In this document: positions 22,919-33,429 of the stretch, in pieces
Layout of the letters: every line of letters starts with the position of its first letter
Numbering within the stretch: the first letter of the stretch is position 1
Origin: Epiperipatus broadwayi
Lineage: Eukaryota > Onychophora > Udeonychophora > Euonychophora > Peripatidae
Reading direction: 5' to 3'
Assembly: GCA_028023455.1 (NCBI GenBank)
Contig: JAQFVV010012489.1
Span: forward strand, 4,634,575 to 4,698,574
DNA: 64,000 nucleotides
The notes under the pieces: generated by a model
The model's input: only the letters and a program-made list of their open reading frames with translations
The model's database searches: none
Told to the model about the DNA's origin: nothing
Translations under genes and position numbers: made by a program

Positions 22919-25900
22919 TTAGTGAAAGAGAAATTTTTTTTGTATGATTTTCCTTAAATTGATATTTTTTCTCTCATTTTTCAGTGGATACAGATAAAGA
23001 TTATTTGGATAAGCTAAGATAATTATTTAAACTATTAATAAATAGGAAATTGTGAATAAAAAAAAACACAGATATTCATATAGGCAGGTAAATAGTAAGA
23101 TTAAACTATTAAAGAGCAAATGAGGCAGCAGAAGGAAAGAGGTATTAAAGAAGAATTATGAAGTATTAAAAATAAAATAAGTATTATTAATTAGTTGAAG
23201 TAAAATATAAAAAATATAAAATATTGTAAATAAAATAAAAATATTAAAAATAGATGAAATTAAGAAATAGTAAAATAATTGAAGGTGTTTAATCAGAAAT
23301 CAGCAAAATGGAAGCAAAGATGAATACTGCTCATTTAAAGGCTGATATAATTAAAATTATTCTGAAGGAATTCTATACAGAAATGCTTATTAGTTTTAAA
23401 GAAATAATCAATGACAAAAAGGAAATGACTAAAGAAAGAAAAAAATAGTCAATATTATTTAAAAGAGAGAATGGATAACATGGCTAAGGAAGTAGCTAAA
23501 ATATTAGATGAATGGTTAGTTAACCTTAATAATAAAAGTAAACAATTAAAGTAGAAATCAACAATAATAACAAGAGAACAAGAATAAACAAATGCAGGAT
23601 GATAAAAATGATAGTAATGGGCATGTATACATGTCACTTAGTTGAAATAACCAGCATAAAACCCATGAGTAGAACATTGTTGGGAGAGATAGTGATAAGA
23701 AAGAATAGGAAAAAAACATTTTACTGTAATGGTCAGATTTGTATGTTTATGTAACAAAATCCAGAGTCCAGGTGAAATATATAAAAGCTGTCTGAAATGG
23801 GATGGTGAGATCCCAAATCTGACCAAGCTTCAATTCATTCACCAGTACTCTGTGATTTAACACCTTATGAATGATATTTCTAAACTTACATACAGGTCTC
23901 AATTTAAATGTAAGACTCAGAAAAAAACCCAATAATTTAATTAAAGAGTTAAAATAGACCACTTGACATGCTAATCAATTTAAAGTAAAGGTAAATATCA
24001 ATGACAACTATAATGCATATCATACATATATGAAATAATAAAGAATTGGAATTAGATGTTGAGCAAGAAAGATATGAAATGAGTTTTATATTTTAAATAG
24101 GTTTTACAACAATAAAATAAATCAACAAAATGACTATAATTATATAGTATTAAAGATATAGGATCAATGCATGCATTCATTACATAATAGATGAGATTAA
24201 ATGATTACAGCAATTTCATCGTAATACTTTAAATAAGTGTGCATGTGCAGTTAATATGATTTATGCCTATGATAGTTAATATTCTTACATCATGGTTTTC
24301 TAATTTTATAAGTACATATTCTAGTCTAGAATATATTACTCATTATAGCCTTGATATAGTGATTATTTACAGATAAAGGTGAGTGAATAAATAAGCTCAA
24401 AGATGATGCAGATTTAGCCTAGTACCTAAAGATTCAGGTTTCAGACTAATGCTGAACAGTTATTAAACAAGAGAAAAGTACTAGTTACTTTTAGGTCATA
24501 TATATATACTATGATACTGACTGAAATATTAGGAACAAGTTTGTGGTGTGAGGGAGTAATTATTCACAGGATTCCACATCAAAATGTACAATTCCCTAGA
24601 AGCAGATAACTTGCTACAATTAATATATGAACATATACGTTCAGGAACTTAGATAGGATTTATAAACATAGACTACCCTTGTGTTCCAGTTTTAATAAAA
24701 ATAAACTTACCCGAACCAAAGAATGGGGCAGTCTGACACAGTGATCTCATTTAAAAGGTGTAGCAATACATAAATGTACAAATGTGTACTTAGTAAAGAC
24801 ATGTTTGCAAAGCACAAATAAAATGCAAATATGTATATTTAAAACTAAATGCACCTAAAACAGATAGATTTTATCTGTATAGCTAACAGAATCCAGTTCT
24901 TCAAGAGAATTATAATTATGCTAACTAAAGGACTAAAACATAATTATAATGTAGCTTAAAATACTAAATCTGCAATTTCAATCATAATTAAAAGAGGAGA
25001 AACTATATTTAAGAGTAATTAACAAAACATTAACAAATAATCTTTATCATTATCTCTAATGCCAGACTATTACTCTTAAACAATAAATATTAAACATTAC
25101 AATGTATAATTTTATTTAAAAATAAAATTTATTTTAAAAATATTTATTAATGCTATTTTACACATTTCATCTGCATTAATTCAACTTAGGATGATGGAAT
25201 CCTGGGATTGATTCTGCTGTTGTCTGGTGCAAAATTTTTTTAATGGAAATTATAACTTTTTTTTCATCAAGAAATTTTATTGTGAACAATGTATAATTTT
25301 GAGTAAGCAAACCATAAGATATATAATATGATGTAAATCTAAATTAATCAAAAATAATGAGTGTGTACTGATAAGTTATTATCTGATAGAATAGGATTTT
25401 GAAAGAGCACTATGGTGGGCCAAACAGCATTATTAAAATGTTAAAATGAAGATCTTAATAATCATATCTCCATTAAAAGTTTACTAAAAATAAGTATTCA
25501 TTGTTTTGAAATATTAACATATTATATCATAAATAAAATAAATTTCATATAAACAATTAGAACAAGATACAGGTATAACTGCAGTAATAAAGAAATTTAG
25601 ATAAAAAACTAATTATAGTTATGACAATTTAGAATTATTTGAAGAAACAAATTATTTTTTACAGGTGATATCAGGCAAGTTTTACACAGTTATGACATAC
25701 AGATTTTAGATAGAAATTCAAGAATTAAAATAATCAACATTCAATTTACAATATAAAAACTAGCTTAAATATTACAGGTTACAAATTTAAAGATTAATTA
25801 AGAGCTCTGGTTTTTAAGAAGAATATTACAAATCTTTATTGCAGCTGATACTTTGGGCACATCAGACAGTAGGTGTAGGGGCACTTTTCTTTGGATAGGT

Positions 25901-26120
25901 AGTATGATTTAAGGTGTCTTTTTCTTGCAGCAAGCGGTTCTTGGAAGTCTCCCATAACCATGATGATTGTTACACACCATTGAGTAGGTAGGACAGGATT
26001 CAAGATCACCATTTCACCACAGTAAAATTGGAAAATTTACCTTCTATGCTACCATTTCAAAATAAAACCAGGCACACATTCTGGTAGCAATGCTTTTGAA
26101 AATTTTCAGAGTAAGCTTAA
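22919..26120. other. AT-rich non-coding stretch
   Basis: No confident gene. Bases 23050-23640 contain Lys/Glu-rich frames broken by stops that could be a decayed coiled-coil or merely A-rich DNA. Bases 25850-26060 are less AT-rich, with a short minus-strand frame (MGDFQEPLAARKRH) that I do not recognise. Confidence 0.5.
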
Positions 26121-26149
26121 GAATATAAAATATAAGACATTTATATTAT

Positions 26150-26290
26150 TTTCAGATCCTATAATATTTTGTCAACAGAATGGATTTATAGCTGGTAAAT
26201 CCATTAACACCTATTTGGTATCTCATATTTTAATTTACAAAATTGATTTAAACTTTTGTTTAAATTTTAAACATGATATTTTTAATTTAA
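26150..26290 (+). pseudogene. Possible LINE reverse transcriptase scrap
   Basis: One plus-strand frame reads QQNGFIAGKSINTYLVSHI, which resembles the Q-x-GF-x-GRS block of LINE reverse transcriptases. Nothing else of the domain is preserved on either side. A run of G bases follows at 26341-26350. Confidence 0.4.
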
Positions 26291-27134
26291 CTTGGACTAT
26301 CTCAATCCCCCCAAAACTTGCTAATAGTTCCAAATCTGTGGGGGGGGGGGTTCAAAATAATTTTTATTTGCACAAAAAGTAAAATATACATTGTAATATA
26401 GAGTTCATGTTTACAATCATGTCTGACACATTAAAGACTAAGTAGTTATTAAATTAGATGACGAGTACAGAATTAAAAGTAAAATTTTATGTTATGTTAC
26501 TTATCAGGAGTGATCTAATTTGGCATATAAATCTCATGGCATGTAAAGTTTGAATGTCATGAATAAATAATATAAAATACATTTTATCAAAATATTATTG
26601 CAAAAATAAGATTTATAATTTCGCTGATTTTTGTTTACAGCTATTTTGATTTAAAATTAAGAAACATTAGAACTTCTAAATAATATCTAAATCATATTCC
26701 ACTATATATGCATCATGGTATTATGTGAATTACAGACATATACATGCAATTTTAAATGTAAAAATAATAAAATGACTTTTTCAAATGAAAACAGAATATA
26801 TAATTTAAAAAGCTAGATTTTCAAAATACAAATATATCTGCTGCAATATATATATATATAATTCTATTCAATATAATATTTTACTGATAAATATTAAATT
26901 TATTCATTTGACAACTAAGAGAAAAAAAGATATATGTTTAATTGCAAAATATAGATTAAACCTCAATTAGTGAGCTTAAGTGTATAATAATAAGATTAAT
27001 ACTTGTAATCAAAGGGGTCAAATCATTTGGATACTGTAAAATTATCTTTGAAACTATTTTCTCATAAATGTAAAAAAAAAAAAAATTGAACTCAGGATTT
27101 TTCAGTATATTCATCCTCACATGATCACTATTTC

Positions 27135-27995
27135 GGTACTGTGGTATTAGAGCTGCGACATGAAGAATTATAATCGTTTAATCATTAAATTAATTAGGTT
27201 ATTAAATCAAAAACATATTTTAAAATCTACATTAAAAAAACAATTTAACACAAAAAAAATACGAAAAGCATTAATGTGAAGAATAGTTAAAATGCTTGTT
27301 TAAATCAAATTGGGTGAGTGTTTGCATGTGCATATTCAGCATAATCTATTTTAGTACATTTTACAGGCTTACATCTGCATTTATATATATAATATATGCG
27401 GGAATCGAACTCAGACTTTCACACGACTTACAATTATTAGTGCCATCTTATATTGCTGACTCACCTGATCACACACATGTTGAAAAAATAAATAATCACC
27501 AATATACGTAATTCGTGCTAAGACAGCACTGATCAGTTGATTCAGACAATTGGTACTCAGTTTTATATTAAGATAACCAATCTTCATACTTTAATGAGTG
27601 CTGGTTTAGCACGAAATACATATATTGGTGATTATTTATCTTTTCAACATGTGTGTGATCAGGTGAGTCAGCAATATAAGATGGCACTGAGAGTTGTAGG
27701 TCGCGTGAAAGTCTGAGTTCGAATCCTGCATATATTACATATATAAATGCAGGTGTAAGCCAGTACAATGTATTAAAATAGATTATGCAGAATATGCACG
27801 TGCAAACACACACTCAATTTGATTTAAACACGCATTTTAACTATTCTTCATATTAATGCTTTTTGTATTTTTTTTTGTTAAATTGTTTTTTTTTTAAATG
27901 TAGATTTAAAAATATGTTTTTGATTTAATAACCTAATTAATTTAATGATTTAACGATTATAATTCTTCATGTCGCAGCTCTAATACCACAGCACC
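27135..27995. mobile_element. Foldback element, 861 bp, about 390-bp inverted arms
   Basis: The ends GGTACTGTGGTATTAGAGCT and, inverted, GGTGCTGTGGTATTAGAGCT begin inverted arms that pair almost throughout, with a loop of about 80-100 bp near 27550. An 8-bp target duplication, actatttc, lies at 27127-27134 and 27996-28003. It splits the terminal repeat of the outer element (cacatgatcactatttc joined to ttttgcttgc). Each arm carries a B-box-like GAGTTCGAATCC / GAGTTCGATTCC segment. The superfamily is unclear; 8-bp duplication and GG ends would allow Merlin or another group. Confidence 0.82.
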
Positions 27996-28140
27996 ACTAT
28001 TTCTTTTGCTTGCTTTTAACTGTTATTAAAACAGGCAAAATTCTCTATATGTATTACCACTAAGTGCAAGCCAGAGTAATCAATGGATTCCTGAAGGCTT
28101 GTTCATAAAATTCCCATCTAGTGCCTACTCATCCAACATT

Positions 28141-28178
28141 CCCAGACTAGTTTCTGGCTTGTCACCTTTGTCAGGAAG
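28141..28178 (-). ncRNA. Hammerhead-ribozyme-like motif, left arm
   Basis: Minus strand: CTGACAAAGG, a loop, CC, AGAAAC, a two-base loop TA, then GTC. ATCCAA upstream and TTGGAT downstream are complementary and would close stem I. The first core box (CTGACAA) has one change from CTGANGA. Confidence 0.5.
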
Positions 28179-28669
28179 AGCCTTGGATCTGAGAGCACTA
28201 CAGTTAGATCTTAGGATCTAATGCAACCCTCCAGCAGCCACCTTTTATCTCTACTTAACTACAAAGCTATTAGACTTAAATTGAAAACACTATAATATTT
28301 CCAATCCAAACTCATCCATTGATTACTCTGGTTTGTACTGAGTGGCAAAATATATAGAGAGGTTTGCTTGTTTTAATAACAGTTAAGAGCAAGCATAAGA
28401 AATAGTGATCATGTGATGTTTATTGGCTTAAAACCAATCCTGCCTAATAGGATAGTCATGGCTATGGTTATTGAAGAACCAAAACATCAAAATGTATGGG
28501 TACTGAACTGAGTTCAGACCTATATAACTATATAAGCCAATGAGTTTGGATTGGAAATATTATAGTGTTTTCAATTTAAGACTCATAGTTTTGTAGTTAA
28601 ATAGAGATAAAAGGAGGGTTGCATTAGATCCTAAGATCTAGCTGCAGTGCTCTCAGATCCAAGGCTTCT

Positions 28670-28710
28670 CACTGACAAATACCACAAGCCAGAAACTAGT
28701 CTAATATTGG
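28670..28710 (+). ncRNA. Hammerhead-ribozyme-like motif, right arm
   Basis: Inverted counterpart of the left-arm motif: CACTGACAAA, then GCCAGAAACTAGTC, with ATCCAA (28657 region) and TTGGAT (28707 region) able to pair as stem I. The GAAAC box and GTC cleavage triplet are kept; the first core box is CTGACAA. Confidence 0.5.
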
Positions 28711-29068
28711 ATGAGTAGGCACTAGATGGAGATTTTATGCACAAGCCTTCTGGCATCCATTGATTAGTCTGACTTGCACTGAATGGCAATACATATAGAA
28801 AGTTTTGCCTGTTTTTAATATATTCATCCTCCACCCTATCTCAAACAACCAACCCTCATGACTACTCTCATGCAAAAAAGTACTTATTGCATACACTTAC
28901 TACTTACTAGATGGTGTCATCAAACATATGGCTCATGATGTAATTTTTTAAAAAAATAACACAAATTACTAATGAAGGCAATTTTCAAATTTAATACCTA
29001 AAATATACTTTTATTAAAAAAATACAAGTTAGCATTATCAATAAAATTGTGTGAATATTTGTGAGTAA

Positions 29069-29338
29069 TGTTATGAATTCTTGATTGCAGATTTTTCAAC
29101 AATGTATGATCATAATGAGATTGTATTTGGTCTCAACCAAGAATATTTAATATCCTGTGTGTGGCTTTTGTCATTTGGTCAATGTAATGCTGTTAGTGTT
29201 TTGCATTTAAATGCTGGAATTTTTTCATGTAGAGTTGAAAAATCAGATAGATTCATATTTCCTTTCAATAATGGAAAGCAGATTGTATCTCATAAACAAC
29301 TAAAATTTTTCTTCAATCCAACTCCATTGATTTTTTAA
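29069..29338 (+). other. Short unrecognised open frame after a splice-acceptor-like site
   Basis: The frame stays open from 29069 to the stop at 29336-29338. It reads through DFSTMYDHNEIVFGL, then LISCVWLLSFGQ and VEKSDRFIFPF. A pyrimidine-containing stretch ending in ttgattgcag at 29090 would serve as an intron acceptor. The composition is less repetitive than its surroundings. I recognise no family. It may be a chance frame, an element fragment or a real exon. Confidence 0.2.
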
Positions 29339-30714
29339 AATTTTATTATTATTAACTTGGACTGCATTATCTTGCAAAGGGAAAGTTTGTCATGAGCAGT
29401 CTTCTTCTGAACTGTTCTTTCAATGCCTGGGAATTTGTTGTATATTAATATGGATAAATGCTTCAGTCATACCATCATTAGTATTCCACTAAAATGACAT
29501 CTGACCTTCTCAATAAAAGTTACACCAATCCTTGATCATATTAAATAATTTCCAATACATTTTTGGACTGTCATATCAGATAATTCCATGGCAAAAAAGT
29601 ACACCTCCAAAATCTTGTTCTAGCTGACTTTGCAATCCACTTTCTAGTTAGAATCATGACAAAACTCATTATGGCTTTAAGCTGAATGAGCGAATGAACA
29701 CTATAATGACACCATTTCAACATTCATGCTTAGGATTTCCTTCATTTTTCTTGCATAGCTGAACTAGATATTGTATAGAGATTTTTAAACTATTATATTT
29801 ATCTAAATGTAAACACCAAATACACTATCTTCATTGATAACTACTTGATGATAAAATTCTTTAGCTTCATCAGTATAAAAGATGTATGTCTTTGGTAGAA
29901 TGATACTACCCAATAATTTAATTTATTATTCTGATACAAAGAAAATGATTTGGAATATAAAAAATCAGTAGAAGGAGTTTACTGATATATTTCTTTTACT
30001 TTACTATATATTTCTTCTTCACATATTTTAAATATAAAGTACAGTGTAATTCTGTAATTAGATTAATGCTGTAGTTTTGTATAAAAGTAAAATGATTTGA
30101 ATATTTGTTATTATTATTATAAAATTAATGTCTTCATTTCCTTAATTGATCAATTTTTAAAGATGCATTTCATTAGAGTGTAAATGCCTTGTACGGCTTA
30201 GTGAAGTGGACTATCAGCAGTTTCTGGAGCTTAAGGAACCGCCGAGGTCAATCACTTCCTAGTGCTCCCATCTCTCCAGAACAATAAATTATTTAATTAT
30301 TTAATTTATTAAAATAATAGTAATACATGCTATCAAACTAGCATTATATTAATTCAAAAAATGTTTTGTTTTCTTTTATTTTAAAGTTTATATATTCTGG
30401 ATATTTACACGTTTATAATTTGAAAGTAAAAAAAAAAACACCTAGTAAGTAAACTAGCTAATGTACTTCAGCAATAGGCATTGATGTATTTATCGTTAGA
30501 TAATGTCACCAAAAATAATTTATATTAAACTTTCCCTTGTATATGTATTAAACGGATTATGTCCTGTACATGAGGGGTCAGATTGACCTTAGGTCAACAT
30601 GGGTGTGATAAGAATCCCAGCCTCAGGGTGACCTTTGAGCATTCCATCATCACTTTTTCAATTGGATGGACGGTTGAAGAGTTGGAGTGTGGAGTGGAGC
30701 CTGTGCATTAAAAT
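29339..30714. other. Non-coding stretch with one GC-richer fragment
   Basis: No genes seen. Bases 30180-30290 stand out as GC-richer (around ccgccgaggtcaatcacttc) and may be a piece of a SINE or other repeat I do not recognise. The rest is AT-rich. Confidence 0.4.
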
Positions 30715-30960
30715 ATGAGGATTGGTTATCTTAATATATATCTGAGCACTTATAGCATATATGTATAGAGATGGTAATCTAGACCAACTGATGATTGCTG
30801 ATTTAGCATGAAATACATATATTGGTGATTATATGTTCAAATGTATAAGTGTTATGAGATAGTGTGTAGAGTGGTGGGTCATGTGAAAGTCTGTGCTCAT
30901 ATACCCTTTATATAGCATATATAGACACAGGTATATAATAAGCCTGTGTGTTTCAGTTAT
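30715..30960 (+). repeat. Third copy of the foldback-arm sequence, single orientation
   Basis: The block gatttagcatgaaatacat and the following atattggtgatta match the arms of the 27135-27995 foldback. The flanking ggttatcttaatata and gtgaaagtct also match, with many substitutions. It lacks the inverted partner and shows no TIR end, so it is an older or solo relative. Confidence 0.65.
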
Positions 30961-31084
30961 TAAGCATTGAATAAAAATCAAAACAATATTATTACTTATG
31001 CTAATAAATATTTTATTATTTTATTACTCTTGAAAAACTCTTCATAAATATCATTTAATACTTGCTTTGCTATGTTGCATAGTA

Positions 31085-31205
31085 CAATGATAAAGTGATA
31101 ATTTGAGGATTAAAGATCCACAGATTGCAACTCGCTCTGGCATCCGATTTTGGTTCACCTTATGACCTCCCAAGTAGCTAACCATTTGGTTATCTTATTA
31201 GTTTA
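31085..31205 (-). repeat. Possible second tRNA-like SINE
   Basis: On the minus strand AAATGGTTAGCTACTTGGGA resembles an A box, and GAGTTGCAATC about 45 bp downstream resembles a decayed B box. Spacing suits a tRNA-derived head. There is no clear acceptor stem or tail, so this is tentative. Confidence 0.3.
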
Positions 31206-31309
31206 TACTCTACTTTTACTACAATGACTCAAATTCGTGTGTAGTCTTGTTAATGATAGATTTAAGGAAAAGATTAATTAAGTGCTATTATTTTATATTT
31301 ATGAGATAT

Positions 31310-31530
31310 AAACAATGAGTTCAGATTGGAACCCTTTGAAATGTGGTCATGGAGAAGATTGGGGAAAATTAATTGAATGAATAAAATGATAAATTGGGAG
31401 CTTTTGGACTGCATAAATAAATAAAAAAGATTTTGTTGAGAAAATTAGAGTTAGAAAAAAAATGGATGGGACACATACTAAAAAGGAAGAATAGTTTAAT
31501 CAAAGATGTTTTGAAGGGAAACAAAAAGGA
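31310..31530 (+). pseudogene. LINE C-terminal fragment
   Basis: Plus-strand frames read EMWSWRRLGKIN, then LLRKLELEKKWMGHILKRKN and DVLKGNKK. This is the familiar LINE C-terminal block (MW-xWRR-x-L-x-I, then W-xGH-x-RR and a closing G-K segment). The few stops and the absence of upstream RT indicate a 5'-truncated, decayed insertion. It appears to be a different family from the 6.2-kb fragment. Confidence 0.6.
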
Positions 31531-33103
31531 TTGATCATGCTGCTGCATATTATAAAGTATGGTAAAAAATATGTGAACTTTAAGATCTGGACAATAACAA
31601 AACCTAAGAGAAAAACGGATGAATTAGTCATGTGTATGCTCTCTGGACTTGTCCATAGGATAGCACAATTGATGCTAAGATTTTTCTTTGTTTTTTTGAA
31701 CTTAAATAAAATAGTTACTGAAAGCTTTTTGCTGCCTTTGAACTTTTCATGAAGCTGATCCATAGACATTAATTTTTCTCTTTAAATAAATAAATAATCT
31801 TATTATGTATTACTTCAAAATTCATATGAAATTTGATCATAAATAACAGATTAAGCTGCTTCTAGTCTTAAACCACGCAAAGCATAACTGTTTGTAAATA
31901 GATTATTATAACATTTTATTATGGATGTAGGTCAGAATTTTTTTATATCAGACATCTATAATGACTCTGAAGTCTGTCCAAGTTGAAAAATCTTACCAGT
32001 AGCCAGGCTACTGATATTTAGTGACCTTTGTAAACTTTCAAATTTATGATTTTTTTTTTTCAATTTAAAAATTAAAAAAAATTTTGTTAATAGCTAAACT
32101 ATTTATCCCTGACGACTACTTATTGAGAAAACATAATTTGGGTATAATAACAATGAACTTAAAATACAAAAAGACATGGCTTCCTACTAAAATTTTATTT
32201 AAAAATTAAAAAAGAAGTCTTGATTATTATTATTATCATTATTATTGCAATTAGTTGATATAAACAACTGTTTTTTTTTTTTTTTTTAGTTTCAGCACAA
32301 TTTAAATTCTGTATTAATTAAGAAAATAATAACTAAAAACTTCACGTATGCAGTTAATATATAATAGCATCTTAATTAAAAAGAATGATTTTTGTTTAAT
32401 TAAGCTGAAAAATTTATTGCAAAAATGTGGGTAGAGTTGTTGTAATTATGAATAATTAAAGTTGAAATGATGTTGTTGTTGATTTTCTACGTTAATTTTT
32501 ATTTATCTGAATTTTAAAAAGTTGTGTTTAGAGTTTTATTGTTGAAATATAAACTGATTATGGAAACATTTCACATTAATTTTATATATATATATTTAAA
32601 ATTCTGATTTGAATCTTCAATCAATTGCAGTTTCTTTTCTACTTATATTTTTTGGCATCTAATTGCTAGTCATATGATTGATATAACCCAATAAAATATC
32701 ACTTGACCTATCATATGCCTTTGGTTTATCTATTGCTATTTAGTAGCATATTATTTCATATCGTTTATTTCACTTATTGTTAAGTTTAGAAGGCAATAAT
32801 AATTTTCAGATGACACTGCTTAATAAAATCTCTTGCTGTGTTTTTTTATCCCAAATATCCAGATTACTTTCAAATTTATGGCTTTCACTAATGAGGCACT
32901 TTGGATAGGTAAAAGTCTAATTGAACTTGTGGGATCTAGTGCAACTTTCCTCCAGCTCTTATCATTTATGTCTGTGTTACACCATCAAGCTATCAGCCCA
33001 AAGTGAAAAACATAAATGTTTTCAATCAAAACCAACTTTCTTTCACAGTCATGGAGACCTAAATCCAGTCAGCAAACTTTAGTTATTAAAACAAAGGACA
33101 CCA

Positions 33104-33105
<2 letters not shown>

Positions 33106-33156
<51 letters not shown>
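33106..33156. repeat. (AT)n microsatellite
   Basis: Pure dinucleotide run at the centre of the inverted-repeat element; it would be the loop of the hairpin. Confidence 0.95.
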
Positions 33157-33158
<2 letters not shown>

Positions 33159-33327
33159 ACCTGGATTCCGGTCTATATGACTATGCAAGAAAGTTGGCTC
33201 AAATTGGCAGTCTTCTTTAATTTGAGCTGATAGATTGATAACATAACATGAAAATAAATGATGAAAGTAGAAAGAAAAGTATTTAGATCCTAAAAAACTG
33301 GTTGTAATTTTCTAAACTCCAAAACTC

Positions 33328-33371
33328 CTGACTGATGAAAGCCATATTTGAAACTAGTGTGGATATTTTGG
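33328..33371 (+). ncRNA. Hammerhead-ribozyme-like motif with intact first core box
   Basis: CTGATGA at 33332-33338 is a perfect first core box; the second box GAAAC follows at 33350-33354, then TAGTGT. CCAAAA upstream (33319 region) and TTTTGG downstream (33366-33371) are complementary and would form stem I. Stem II (AAG..TTT) is weak. The other arm, near 32850-32910 on the minus strand, has a more decayed counterpart with TATCCAAA / TTTGGGATA flanks. Confidence 0.5.
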
Positions 33372-33429
33372 ATAGGAAAGCACAGGATAGGGATTTAATT
33401 AAGCACTAACATCTGAAAACTATCATTTC

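Larger units (their letters stand above)
27119..28818. mobile_element. Inverted-repeat element with hammerhead-like motifs, containing a nested foldback element
   Basis: A 13-bp direct repeat, tatattcatcctc, flanks the unit (27106-27118 and 28819-28831). Inside, 28010-28310 is the inverted complement of 28530-28815, with 28313-28390 an additional inverted copy of 28010-28088. The left end continues through the nested foldback at 27135-27995. Both arms contain a hammerhead-like motif. A variable-length duplication plus inverted arms suits a PLE-derived or retrozyme-like retroelement better than a cut-and-paste transposon. A related element is at 32805-33425. No protein is encoded. Confidence 0.65.
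32805..33425. mobile_element. Second inverted-repeat element of the hammerhead-bearing family
   Basis: The ends attttcagatgacactgctt and, inverted, gttttcagatgttagtgctt start inverted arms of roughly 270 bp that meet at an (AT)n tract (33106-33156). Segments such as ggatctagtgcaactttcct and gacctggattccggtctata correspond to ggatctaatgcaaccctcca and gaactgagttcagacctata in the 28-kb element, so the two are relatives. It encodes no protein. Target duplication is unclear. Confidence 0.65.

Noticed and set aside
23050-23640. Lys/Glu-rich region as a LINE ORF1
   Set aside because: Stops every few dozen bases and no recognisable RNA-binding motif; A-rich DNA alone could explain it.
26341-26350. 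Run of G bases as a G-quadruplex
   Set aside because: A single short run; no neighbouring G tracts to complete a quadruplex.
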